Assembly: GCA_040768845.1 (NCBI GenBank)
Contig: JAXGME010000011.1
Coordinates: forward strand, 18,242 to 82,241
Direction: 5' to 3'
DNA: 64,000 bases
DNA from: JAEZHK01 sp040768845
GTDB lineage: Bacteria > Bacillota > Clostridia > Christensenellales > Aristaeellaceae
Shown: positions 1 through 7,576 of the stretch, one piece after another
Position numbering within the stretch: the stretch's first letter is position 1
Layout of the letters: every line of letters begins with the position of its first letter
Translations under genes and position numbers: made by a program
The notes under the pieces: model-generated
Told to the model about the DNA's origin: nothing
The model's input: only the letters and a program-made list of their open reading frames with translations
Database searches by the model: none

Positions 1-2
1 CC

Positions 3-764
3 ATGAACTATTCGCTGGAGGGAAAGCAGCCCTTCCTGGAAAGCTATATGGATGAAAACGGCGATTACGAGCGCCTGGTGGAGTCAAACATCGAGCATTT
101 GCGCACATCCCAGGCCGGCCTGGCGGCGTTTGCCGGCGTGTTTGCGGAGCTGATCGAATCCGGCGCGGACATTTTGTGCCTGACCATCTCCTCGCGCCTC
201 AGCGGCACCTTCGGCAACGCCAGCATGGCCGCGCGGGAATTTCCCGCCGGGCGCATCCGGGTGGTGGATTCCCTGACCACCAGCGGCGGGCTCTACCAGA
301 TGCTGCTGGAGGGGCGCAGGCTGCTGAACGAGGGCAAATCGCTGGAGGAGACCGCCGATCACCTCAACGCGCTGCGCGCCCGTGTGCGAATCACCTTCAC
401 CGTGGACGACATCACGCCGCTTCGCAAGAGCGGCCGTCTGGGCGGGGTGCGCCTCTCGATTTCGACCATTCTGAACATCCGGCCGGTGCTCCGCTGCATT
501 GATGGTTCCATCGTGGCTACGGGCGTCGTCCGCGGGCGGGGCGAGCAGCTCAAGACGCTGGTGGACAGCCTGCCCAAGACGCCCTGCGACTGCCTGGTGG
601 AGGGCTTCCTCGCGAAGGAACAGATGGCGGCGCTCAAGGCCAGGGTGGAGGCCCGGGGGCACCGGGCGCAGGTGCGCCCCATCGGGCCGGTGCTGGGCAT
701 CCATCTGGGGCGCGGCTGCCTGGGCGTCAGCTGGATTGACCGCGCCGAAAGCTCCGGCGCCTGA
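3..764 (+). CDS. DegV family fatty-acid-binding protein, 5' end outside the window
   Basis: The visible 253 residues match the C-terminal nine tenths of DegV/FakB-type proteins, which bind a fatty acid and present it to a fatty acid kinase. Visible family segments are a TISSRLSGTFGNA region (residues about 61-73), VVDSLTTSGG (87-96) and RKSGRLGG (142-149). Members are usually about 280 residues and begin with an ITDST motif. That N-terminal piece is absent, so the ATG at position 3 is probably an internal methionine and the gene starts upstream of the window. A GC-rich hairpin follows the stop. The family is clear. Whether the protein is a working fatty-acid carrier for a FakA kinase cannot be told from this window, which contains no fakA. 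Confidence 0.85.
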   Translation: MNYSLEGKQPFLESYMDENGDYERLVESNIEHLRTSQAGLAAFAGVFAELIESGADILCLTISSRLSGTFGNASMAAREFPAGRIRVVDSLTTSGGLYQMLLEGRRLLNEGKSLEETADHLNALRARVRITFTVDDITPLRKSGRLGGVRLSISTILNIRPVLRCIDGSIVATGVVRGRGEQLKTLVDSLPKTPCDCLVEGFLAKEQMAALKARVEARGHRAQVRPIGPVLGIHLGRGCLGVSWIDRAESSGA

Positions 765-785
765 CGCGCGCGGCCCGTCTTTCGA

Positions 786-815
786 CGCCCCTCCCGCAAT
801 CAAGCGGGAGGGGCG
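786..815 (+). terminator. Hairpin downstream of the DegV gene
   Basis: A perfect 12-bp stem (CGCCCCTCCCGC paired with its complement) closes a 6-nt loop. It lies 22 bp after the degV-like stop codon. There is no T-run, so if it terminates it is not a canonical intrinsic terminator. Confidence 0.55.
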
Positions 816-883
816 CCGTGCTGAGTGCGTGGCGCCGCCCGGGTTAAAAACCGGATACACACCCCTTGCGGCGGTGTTTGGTA

Positions 884-912
884 TTGCAATTCGACACCCC
901 ATCTGATAAAAT
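884..912 (+). promoter_or_regulatory. Probable sigma-A promoter of the flavin/Rnf operon
   Basis: TTGCAA at 884-889 and TAAAAT at 907-912 are separated by 17 bp. The expected transcription start falls around 919, only a few bases before the ATG at 922. Confidence 0.5.
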
Positions 913-921
913 ATTACCGAT

Positions 922-1317
922 ATGGCGGACGCGAAGAAGAAATTGCCGATGACGGGTCGGGATATGATCCTCGCGCTGGCGGTGGTTGCCGCGGCGCTGG
1001 TTCTTTATTTCATTTTCGGGCGCGCGCATCCCGCCGGCGCTGCGTATGTGAACGTCTACATCGGAAACGGCGGCGAGCCCTACCGGCACGTGCCGCTCAG
1101 TGAGGACGCGACCATACGCATCGATCAGGGCGATGGAAGGATCAATGTGGTGGAAATCAAGGATGGCGGCGTTTCGATGGCCTACTCCACCTGCGCCAAT
1201 CAGGACTGCGTTCACCAGGGCGTCGTCACGGACGAGAGCCGCAAGCATCGCCCGCTGGGGGACTGGATCGTCTGCCTGCCCAACGGCGTGTCGATTGAGC
1301 TGGCGGAGGGTCCATGA
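922..1317 (+). CDS. NusG domain II-containing small membrane-anchored protein
   Basis: This is a 131-residue protein with one N-terminal membrane segment (about residues 12-32) followed by an extracytoplasmic domain. The domain resembles the NusG-II fold found beside apbE and rnf genes in Clostridia. A DCVHQG segment with two nearby cysteines (STCANQDC) is visible. The function is unknown; because of where family members occur, a role in the flavin/electron-transfer complex is inferred. The next gene overlaps it by 4 bp (ATGA). No convincing ribosome binding site precedes the ATG at 922, and the predicted transcription start is almost at that codon. Translation could therefore be leaderless, or could begin at the ATG at 949 just before the membrane segment. 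Confidence 0.8.
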   Translation: MADAKKKLPMTGRDMILALAVVAAALVLYFIFGRAHPAGAAYVNVYIGNGGEPYRHVPLSEDATIRIDQGDGRINVVEIKDGGVSMAYSTCANQDCVHQGVVTDESRKHRPLGDWIVCLPNGVSIELAEGP

Positions 1318-1820
1318 GCACCCGAACGCTTTCCAGAATGGCGCTTCTGTCGTCCGCCATGCTGGTGCTCTCCTACATCGAGCGGCAGATTCCCGCGGTT
1401 TCGGCAATTCCCGGCATCCGGCTGGGGTTGGCCAATACGGTATTGCTCTACGCGATCTATCTGATGCGCCCCAAGGCCGCGTGGGCGCTGATGGTCGTCA
1501 AGGTGGGCATCGCGGGGCTGGTGTACATGAACGGCATGGCCATGGCCTTCAGCCTCGGCGGCGGCGCGCTGAGCCTCGCCGTGATGTACCTGGCAAGGCG
1601 CGTGAAGGGCATTTCCATCGTCGGCGTATCCATCCTGGGCGCGGTGTTTCACATCGCGGGGCAGTTGGGTACGGCCGCGCTGATCGTCCACGTCCGGGCG
1701 GACGCGCTGATGGCCGTGCTGCCGCTGTATATGGCGCTTTCCGCCGCCACGGGTTTGATTACCGGAATTGCGGCAAAATACGTAAACGCTGCGCTTGAGA
1801 AATCGGGGTGGACCAAATGA
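1314..1820 (+). CDS. Gx transporter family membrane protein (HepSI-like)
   Basis: A 168-residue, largely hydrophobic protein with about five membrane segments. The N-terminal pattern (YIERQIP, then PGIRLGLANTV) is characteristic of the Gx transporter/heptaprenyl diphosphate synthase component I-like family. These proteins resemble ECF S-components and are often found beside NusG-II and ApbE genes. The start overlaps the previous gene's stop as ATGA, so the two are almost certainly translationally coupled. The substrate is not established. A flavin or flavin-precursor substrate would suit the neighbours (ApbE, FAD synthetase), but this is inference only. Confidence 0.8.
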   Translation: MSTRTLSRMALLSSAMLVLSYIERQIPAVSAIPGIRLGLANTVLLYAIYLMRPKAAWALMVVKVGIAGLVYMNGMAMAFSLGGGALSLAVMYLARRVKGISIVGVSILGAVFHIAGQLGTAALIVHVRADALMAVLPLYMALSAATGLITGIAAKYVNAALEKSGWTK

Positions 1821-2803
1821 TCAAAAAACTGCTGGCGCTTTGCCTCGCGCTGACGCTGCTCGGCGGCTGTCAGGCTTCCAGGGCGCTGGAGAAAAAATCG
1901 GTGGTCGGGTTTTATTTTGACACGGTGATCACGCTTTCGGCCTACGTTGAGGATGACGCGCCCCTCAAAGAGGCGCTGGACGAATGCGCCCGGTACGAGA
2001 AGCTGTTTTCAAGGACCGTGGAGGGCAGCGACGTATGGCGCATCAACGAGGCGGGCGGCCCCATCGCGGTTGCGCCCGAAACGGCGGAGATGCTCCGGGA
2101 GGGGCTGAAGATCAGCGAAGCCTCCGGGGGCGCCTTTGATCCGACGGTGGAGCCGGAAACGAAGCTGTGGAATTTTTCCGCGGAAACCCCGGCGCTGCCG
2201 GACGCGCAGGCGCTGGCGGAAGCCGCGACCCATGTGGACTACCGCAAGTTGGTCCTGGACGGCGATACCGTGTCGCTGCCCGACGACATGGGGCTGGATC
2301 TGGGCGGCATTGCGAAGGGCTATATTGCCGACCGGCTGTCCGAATTTCTGCGCGCGCGGGGCGTGTCCAGCGCGCTGATCAACCTGGGCGGCAACGTGCT
2401 GACCATTGGCCGCCGTGCCACCGACGACCAGCCTTGGGTGGTGGGCATCCAGGACCCCGAGGCCGAGGGCGGCGCCAACAAGGTGACCTTCCGCGCCGAG
2501 AATCTTTCGGTGGTCACCAGCGGCAACTATCAGCGGTTCTTCATTATGAATGGCATCCGTTATCATCACCTGCTGGACCCGGCGACGGGCTGGCCGGTGG
2601 AAAACGGTCTGGATTCCGTCACCATCCTTTCGGAGAGCTCCGCGGTGGGCGACGCCCTGTCCACCGCCTGCTATGTGCTGGGGCTCGACAAGGGGATGGA
2701 GCTGGTCAAACAGTATGACGGGGTTGACGCGGTTTTCATCGGCACCGACGGTTCGGTGACCATGACGGATGGCGCAAAGGCGCTCGTCGCTGACGAGCCC
2801 TAA
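1817..2803 (+). CDS. apbE: ApbE, FAD:protein FMN transferase (lipoprotein)
   Basis: ApbE cleaves FAD and attaches FMN by a phosphoester bond to a Thr/Ser of target flavoproteins outside the cytoplasmic membrane. The 328-residue protein has a lipoprotein signal with the lipobox LLGGC. It also has the family motifs GFYFDTVITL, GGAFDPTVEP, DLGGIAKGYIAD and ALINLGGNVLTIG, and a C-terminal stretch with HHLLDPATGWPV. I chose the ATG at 1817 rather than 1808 because it overlaps the previous stop as ATGA and follows a GGGGTGG box. The likely substrates are encoded directly downstream: RnfG (SGATITS) and RnfD (SSATPLA). ApbE needs FAD, and a FAD synthetase gene closes the same gene cluster. Confidence 0.95.
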   Translation: MIKKLLALCLALTLLGGCQASRALEKKSVVGFYFDTVITLSAYVEDDAPLKEALDECARYEKLFSRTVEGSDVWRINEAGGPIAVAPETAEMLREGLKISEASGGAFDPTVEPETKLWNFSAETPALPDAQALAEAATHVDYRKLVLDGDTVSLPDDMGLDLGGIAKGYIADRLSEFLRARGVSSALINLGGNVLTIGRRATDDQPWVVGIQDPEAEGGANKVTFRAENLSVVTSGNYQRFFIMNGIRYHHLLDPATGWPVENGLDSVTILSESSAVGDALSTACYVLGLDKGMELVKQYDGVDAVFIGTDGSVTMTDGAKALVADEP

Positions 2804-2820
2804 ACTCGAGGAGGCGTAAC

Positions 2821-3480
2821 ATGGAAAAGCAAATGCCGGTATGGGCGTCGGTTCTGGTGATCGCGGTGGTGTCGGCCCTGCTGCTCGTATCCACCCACCT
2901 GGTGACTCAGGTCTACGCGCTGCCCGAAGGCACCGTCGGCAAGGACAGCCCCCAGGGCGCGGCGATGGCCGCGGCCGAGCAGTTTGTGCCCGTGGAGCTC
3001 GCCGCGGACACCGGCCTTGACAGCTGCTATGAGGGTCGGGCCGACGGCCAGACCGTGGGGTACGTTGCCCAGGCCACCGTCAAGGGCTACGGCGGTCCGG
3101 TTGAGCTGGTGGTAGGCATGGATATGAACGGCGCGCTGACCGGCATCAGCGTGGGCGGTGAGCAGTTCAACGAAACACCGGGCCTGGGCGCCAAGGCCAA
3201 GGATGCCGAATTTACGGATCAGTTTGTCGGCCTTAAGACGCCGGTCGGCCTGGGGCAGGGCGGCGCAGCCGACGATTCGGCGGATGCAGCCTCCAGCGCC
3301 ACGGCGGACGCGTCCTCCAGCGCGACGACGGAGACCCCGGCGGCCGCGACCCCGGCCGCGGAGGCCGCCTCCACCGTCGATGCGATCAGCGGGGCGACGA
3401 TTACCTCCACCGCGGTGGTGAACGGCGTCAACCAGTGCGCGGAATTCATGAATACCCTGCTGGCCAGCAGGAACGGCTAA
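2821..3480 (+). CDS. rnfG: RnfG-like FMN-binding subunit with an Ala/Ser/Thr-rich linker
   Basis: A 219-residue subunit of the Rnf/Nqr electron-transfer complex. It has an N-terminal membrane anchor (about residues 9-30), the FMN-binding domain, and near the C-terminus DAISGATITST, whose Thr is the residue flavinylated by ApbE in this family. Between the domain core (ending near GLKTPVGLGQGG) and the SGAT motif lies a low-complexity stretch of about 40 residues rich in Ala, Ser, Thr and Asp. This is not typical of RnfG and probably forms a flexible extracytoplasmic linker. It follows a GAGG-type ribosome site 18 bp after apbE. It carries electrons between the membrane subunits and probably to an external or quinone-type acceptor; the acceptor is unknown here. 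Confidence 0.9.
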   Translation: MEKQMPVWASVLVIAVVSALLLVSTHLVTQVYALPEGTVGKDSPQGAAMAAAEQFVPVELAADTGLDSCYEGRADGQTVGYVAQATVKGYGGPVELVVGMDMNGALTGISVGGEQFNETPGLGAKAKDAEFTDQFVGLKTPVGLGQGGAADDSADAASSATADASSSATTETPAAATPAAEAASTVDAISGATITSTAVVNGVNQCAEFMNTLLASRNG

Positions 3481-3507
3481 GGCCAGACGGGAGGCGTGAA
3501 ATAGATC

Positions 3508-4818
3508 ATGCATAAGAGCAAATTCTGGGGTGGCGTCCATCCGCTGGGCGGGGAGGGCTCCGGCAAGGGGCCGACGAAAAACCTGTCCACGGAGGCGTTT
3601 GCCCCCAAGTCGGTGCGCATCCCGATGAACATGCATCTGGGCGCGCCGTCCAGCCCCTGCGTCCAAAAGGGCGACCGCGTGCGGATCGGCCAGCTGATTG
3701 CGGAAGCGGTGGGCCCGCTGGGCGTCAAGGTGCACGCCAGCGTATCCGGCGTTGTGACCGACGTCCGGGCGGCGTCGGGCGGTGAACCCGCCAGCATCGC
3801 CATTGAAAACGACTTTGCAAACGAGTGGGTTGAGCTGACACCCCTTTGCGATGTGGAGACCTGCGAGACCGAGGCCATTTTGCCCGCCATTCAGGCGGCG
3901 GGGCTGTGCGGCATGGGCGGCGCGGGCTTTCCCACCCACGTCAAGATGTGTATTCCCTGCGGCGACCTGTGCGAAATGGTGATTCTGAACGGCGCGGAGT
4001 GCGAAACCCACCTGACCAGCGACCATCGCCTGATGGTGGAGCAGCCCGATCGCGTGGTGGCGGGCCTCGTCGCCGCGATGCGCGCCTTCGGGTCCGGAAA
4101 GGGCATTATCGCCATTGAGGACAACAAGCCCGACGCCATTGAGGCGATCCGCAAAGCCGCGGAGGGCAAGCGCGGCATCACCGTCAAGGCACTGGCCACA
4201 CGCTACCCGCAGGGCGGTGAGAAGCAGCTGATTCAGGCGGTGGCGGGCCGGGAAGTCCCGGCCGGCAAGCTGCCCATCGACGCGGGCGTGGTGGTCATCA
4301 ACGTGGCCTCTTCGGCGGCCATCGCCGATGCGGTGGAAAAGGGAAGGCCGCTGGTGGACCGCATCATCACCGTAACCGGCCGCGTGAAGCGGCCCGCCAA
4401 CCTTCGGGTGCCCATCGGCGCGTCCGTGGGCGAGATTCTGGACTTCTGCGGCGGCGTCGAGGCGGGGGCAAAGGTCGTGCTGGGCGGCGCGATGATGGGC
4501 CCCTGCGCCGCCGGGCCGGAGACGCCCATCGGCAAGGGGACCGGCGGCATCGTGGTCTACCGGCCCGAGGACGTGCCCGATCCCACGCCCTGCATCCGGT
4601 GCGGCCGCTGTACCGAGGTGTGCCCCATCGGCCTCGTGCCCTATGAAATGGAGGGCTTCATCCTCGCCAAAAGGCTGGGCGACGCGGAGAAAATCGGCGT
4701 GATGGACTGCATCCTCTGCGGCTGCTGCTCCTACATCTGTCCGGCCCGGCGGCACCTGACCCCCGCATTCCGGGATGCCCGCGGGCAGATCCTTGCGGAA
4801 AGGAGAAAGCAGAAATGA
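3508..4818 (+). CDS. rnfC: RnfC, NADH/flavin and two [4Fe-4S] electron-entry subunit
   Basis: A 436-residue peripheral subunit of the Rnf complex on the cytoplasmic side. Family features in order are the N-terminal FWGGVHPLGGEGS segment, the nucleotide/FMN-binding loop GMGGAGFPTHVK (residues about 131-142), NGAECETHLTSDH, and two intact ferredoxin-type cluster motifs, CIRCGRCTEVCP (near 361) and CILCGCCSYICP (near 400). The gene overlaps rnfD by 4 bp. In classical Rnf, RnfC exchanges electrons between NAD and the cluster-rich RnfB. No rnfB is present in this operon, so RnfC may be the only cytoplasmic electron port here. Confidence 0.95.
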   Translation: MHKSKFWGGVHPLGGEGSGKGPTKNLSTEAFAPKSVRIPMNMHLGAPSSPCVQKGDRVRIGQLIAEAVGPLGVKVHASVSGVVTDVRAASGGEPASIAIENDFANEWVELTPLCDVETCETEAILPAIQAAGLCGMGGAGFPTHVKMCIPCGDLCEMVILNGAECETHLTSDHRLMVEQPDRVVAGLVAAMRAFGSGKGIIAIEDNKPDAIEAIRKAAEGKRGITVKALATRYPQGGEKQLIQAVAGREVPAGKLPIDAGVVVINVASSAAIADAVEKGRPLVDRIITVTGRVKRPANLRVPIGASVGEILDFCGGVEAGAKVVLGGAMMGPCAAGPETPIGKGTGGIVVYRPEDVPDPTPCIRCGRCTEVCPIGLVPYEMEGFILAKRLGDAEKIGVMDCILCGCCSYICPARRHLTPAFRDARGQILAERRKQK

Positions 4819-5723
4819 AATACTTCGTTTCAAACCCGCCGCACGTGCTCTCGCCCGTTTCTACCCAGAGGCTGATGCTCAACGTACTGCTCTCCCTGGT
4901 GCCCTGCGCGGCGCTGGGCGTGTACAACTTCGGGCTGCCCGCGCTGTGGGTGCTGCTGGTCTCCGCCGCCGCTGCCGCTGTGGCGGAGGCACTCTGGCAG
5001 GCGCTGACGCACAGGCCCGTCCGGGTGGGCGACCTGTCCGCGCTGGTGACGGGGCTTTTGCTGGGCCTCACGCTCCCGCCCTCCACGCCGCTGTGGATGG
5101 CGGCGGTGGGCAGCGCGTTTTCGATCATCGTGGCAAAGCAGTTCTTTGGCGGCCTGGGCCACAATTTCATGAACCCCGCGCTGGTCGGCCGTGCGATGCT
5201 TCTGGTCTCCTGGCCCGCCGCGATGAGCCTTTACGTGGCGCCGGGCGCGGACGCCGTATCCTCGGCTACGCCGCTGGCCCAGAGCTTCTCTTGGACGGAC
5301 CTTTTCATGGGCAACATCCCCGGCACCATCGGCGAGGTCAGCAAGCTGATGATCCTGGCGGGGCTCGTGTGGCTCCTGGTCACCCGCACCATCAGCATCC
5401 GGATTCCGCTGTCTATGGTCGCGGGCGCCTGCCTCGCCGCCTGGGCGGTGGGGGAGAACCCGCTCTCCGCGATGCTCTCGGGCGGGTTGCTGTTTGCCGC
5501 GGTGTTCATGGCGACGGATTACGTATCCGGCCCGCGTCCCGGCCCGGGGCAGTGGGTGTTTGGTCTCGGCTGCGGCGTGCTGACGGTTCTGATGCGGCGC
5601 TTTGGCACCTATCCCGAGGGCGTGACCTTTGCGATCCTTACGATGAATGCGCTGACGCCGCTGATCGACCGGTCGATCCGGCCGCGCATCTACGGCCACA
5701 AGAGGAGGGAGCGCCATGCATAG
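4815..5723 (+). CDS. rnfD: RnfD, flavinylated membrane subunit
   Basis: A 302-residue integral membrane subunit with about nine or ten membrane segments, homologous to RnfD/NqrB. The flavinylation region reads DAVSSATPLAQ at about residues 145-155. The Thr in SAT is the expected covalent FMN site added by ApbE; the first Ser of the usual SGAT becomes SSAT, a variant that seems tolerated in clostridial homologues. Other conserved pieces are FGGLGHNFMNPALVGR and FMATDYVSGP. It overlaps rnfC (ATGA) and rnfE (8 bp), so the operon is tightly coupled. Confidence 0.93.
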   Translation: MKYFVSNPPHVLSPVSTQRLMLNVLLSLVPCAALGVYNFGLPALWVLLVSAAAAAVAEALWQALTHRPVRVGDLSALVTGLLLGLTLPPSTPLWMAAVGSAFSIIVAKQFFGGLGHNFMNPALVGRAMLLVSWPAAMSLYVAPGADAVSSATPLAQSFSWTDLFMGNIPGTIGEVSKLMILAGLVWLLVTRTISIRIPLSMVAGACLAAWAVGENPLSAMLSGGLLFAAVFMATDYVSGPRPGPGQWVFGLGCGVLTVLMRRFGTYPEGVTFAILTMNALTPLIDRSIRPRIYGHKRRERHA

Positions 5724-6330
5724 GGATTTGGTCGGCGCGCGGCCGGACGCCGCGTCCCGGAAATTTGGCCTTGCCGAGCTGGCGCTGGCGGCGCTGCCCG
5801 CAGTGGCGGTGGCGAATACCGGCATGAACGGGCTCGTTCTCGGCGGGAGCGTGCTGGTGACGTCGGCGGGCGTCAGTCTATTGTTGTCGGCGGTGTGGAA
5901 GCTCATCCGCGAGGAGCACCGCGGGGTCGCGCTCTGGCTCTTTGCGGCCACCGTGGCTTCGATGGTTCAAATGATCATGACGGTGGCACAGCCCCGCCTT
6001 GCCTCGCCGCTGGGGCTCTATCTGACGCTGGTTCCCTTTCTCTGCGCGCTGATGGCCTACCCCGAGGTGCATGACGGTGGCCGCGGCGCAGGCGGCTCGC
6101 TTGGCCGCGCGCTGGCGCGCGGCGCGGCGTACCTCGCGGCGCTGACGGGGATCGGATGCCTCCGCGAGGTGCTGGGAAGCGGCGCGGTCTTCGGCGTCAG
6201 CCTGGGCGATTCGTTCCAGCCGATGCGCATGCTTTCGTCCGCGCCGGGCGGATTTCTCGTCGCCGGCGTGGTTCTGGCGGTCGTCCGCGCACTGATGCCC
6301 AAGCGCGGGAAGGGAGGGGAGGACGCATGA
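5716..6330 (+). CDS. rnfE: RnfE-like membrane subunit, divergent
   Basis: A 204-residue protein with about six membrane segments that aligns to RnfE/NqrD by position in the operon and by segments such as the MNGLVLGGSV region, ASMVQMIM and CLREVLGSGAVFG. In canonical RnfE the first membrane segment carries LGLCP and the fourth carries TNC; these cysteines, with two in RnfA, hold an intramembrane iron-sulfur cluster. Here the first site reads ALAALPAV with no Cys. Only a single Cys (FLCALM) remains, near the second site. The N-terminus carries a charged extension (RDLVGARPDAASRK). It is diverged but clearly the RnfE-position gene, overlapping rnfA by 4 bp. Confidence 0.8.
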   Translation: MHRDLVGARPDAASRKFGLAELALAALPAVAVANTGMNGLVLGGSVLVTSAGVSLLLSAVWKLIREEHRGVALWLFAATVASMVQMIMTVAQPRLASPLGLYLTLVPFLCALMAYPEVHDGGRGAGGSLGRALARGAAYLAALTGIGCLREVLGSGAVFGVSLGDSFQPMRMLSSAPGGFLVAGVVLAVVRALMPKRGKGGEDA

Positions 6331-6908
6331 TCGATGGGATGAGGATTCTGGCGATTTTCTTTGGCGGCGTCCTGACAGACAATTTTGTATTTTCGCGCTT
6401 TTTTGCGGAGCGCTCGGCGCTGGGCGAGGACCAGTTCCGGACGTCCGTTCGGATCGGTGCCTGGGTGGCGTTGATGATCGCCCTCGTCTCCATTGCGACC
6501 AGCGCGCTGTACTTCTTCGTGCTGGTGCCGCTGAAGCTGGATTATCTGACCACGGCGATGTTCGCGCTGGTGATTCTGGCGGCGTTCCTCCTGTGCAATC
6601 GGGCGCTGAAGGCCAAAAACCTGCTGGGCATCGAAGCTCCGACGGCGCTTGGCGCGCTGATCGCGGTAATCGGCGCGGTGCTGGGCGCGGCGCTCTTCAG
6701 CGCGCAGGCGGGGTCCTTTCTGTACGGCGCGCTGACCGGCGTGTTTGGCGGCGCGGGTTTCCTGCTGGCGGTGGTGCTGCTGGCGGGCGTGCGGGAGCGG
6801 ACGGCGCTCTCTGATGTGCCGGAGGGCCTCAGGGGCCTGCCCATCGGGCTGGTCAGCGCGGCGCTGATCGCGCTGGCGCTTCTCGGTTTTTCCGGATTTG
6901 GGCTTTGA
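6327..6908 (+). CDS. rnfA: RnfA-like membrane subunit lacking the cluster cysteines
   Basis: A 193-residue protein with six membrane segments. Recognisable RnfA features are TDNFVFSRFF near the N-terminus, GVRERTALSDVPEGLRG and GLVSAALIALALLGFSG at the C-terminus. Canonical RnfA has LGLCP after the NFV motif and TTNCAVLG in the middle of the protein. Here these read FFAERSAL and ALIAVIGAVLG, so both conserved cysteines are missing. The only Cys (FLLCNRAL) is not at either position. The ATG at 6327 is chosen because it overlaps the rnfE stop as ATGA behind a strong AGGGAGGGGAGG site. In complete rnf operons rnfB usually follows here; instead the next gene, 41 bp later, encodes an FAD synthetase. 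Confidence 0.87.
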   Translation: MIDGMRILAIFFGGVLTDNFVFSRFFAERSALGEDQFRTSVRIGAWVALMIALVSIATSALYFFVLVPLKLDYLTTAMFALVILAAFLLCNRALKAKNLLGIEAPTALGALIAVIGAVLGAALFSAQAGSFLYGALTGVFGGAGFLLAVVLLAGVRERTALSDVPEGLRGLPIGLVSAALIALALLGFSGFGL

Positions 6909-6949
6909 GGGGCGGCGCGGATCCATCAATTGCGACAAGGAACGAATGT

Positions 6950-7540
6950 ATGACGCCGAAGGCTTTGAGCGAACAAACAGGAAGCGGCGGGCGCGTCTTT
7001 GACGGGCCCGACCGCGGGCCGCAGGGTCGGCAGCCCTCCGTCATCGCGCTGGGCATGTTTGACGGCGTGCACATCGGCCATCAGGCGCTTGTGCGCCGTG
7101 CGGTGGACATTGCGCGGAGCCGGGGCTGGCGCTCCGTCGTCTATACTTTTGAAAACCATCCGCGCAGCGTGTTTGCCCAAACGCCGGCGCTGATCATGGA
7201 TGCCGCCACCCGCCGCGCGGCGCTCTATGCGCTGGGCGTGGATCAGGTGGACATGGTGAAGTTCACGAAGGTGCTGGCGGAGAAATCTCCCCGCGCGTTT
7301 TTGCGGATGCTGCTGGACCGGTATTGCGTCCGGGCGGTGGTGGCGGGGACGGACTTCACATTCGGCTACAAGGGCGCGGGCGACATCCATGCGCTGCGCT
7401 CAATGGGCGGGGAGATGGGGTTTGAAGTGTACGAAATGCCCGACGTGCTGCTGGACGGCGAAAAGGTGTCCTCGACGAGGATTCGAGCGGCGCTTGAGCG
7501 CGGCGATGTGGCCCTCGCCGCCCGGATGATCGGCCGATGA
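6950..7540 (+). CDS. Stand-alone FAD synthetase (RibF adenylyltransferase domain only)
   Basis: A 196-residue protein matching only the N-terminal nucleotidyltransferase half of bifunctional RibF, which adenylates FMN to FAD. Motifs are GMFDGVHIGHQALV (substrate/nucleotide site), the GTDFTFGYKGAGD loop, and SSTRIRAALERGDV near the end. The riboflavin kinase domain that normally follows is absent: the protein stops after AARMIGR, where the kinase half would begin. The ATG at 6950 is preceded by AAGGA. Its place at the end of the apbE-rnf cluster suggests that it supplies FAD for ApbE. FMN would have to come from a kinase encoded elsewhere. Confidence 0.88.
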   Translation: MTPKALSEQTGSGGRVFDGPDRGPQGRQPSVIALGMFDGVHIGHQALVRRAVDIARSRGWRSVVYTFENHPRSVFAQTPALIMDAATRRAALYALGVDQVDMVKFTKVLAEKSPRAFLRMLLDRYCVRAVVAGTDFTFGYKGAGDIHALRSMGGEMGFEVYEMPDVLLDGEKVSSTRIRAALERGDVALAARMIGR

Positions 7541-7576
7541 TGCGTTGGGGGACGAATAAAGCCGTGGAGCGCGCCT

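Noticed and set aside
2800..4833. 677-codon open frame on the minus strand opposite apbE/rnfG/rnfC
   Set aside because: It is antisense to three clear genes; composition is that of a high-GC shadow frame (His/Gly/Arg/Ala-rich), with no domain or ribosome site.
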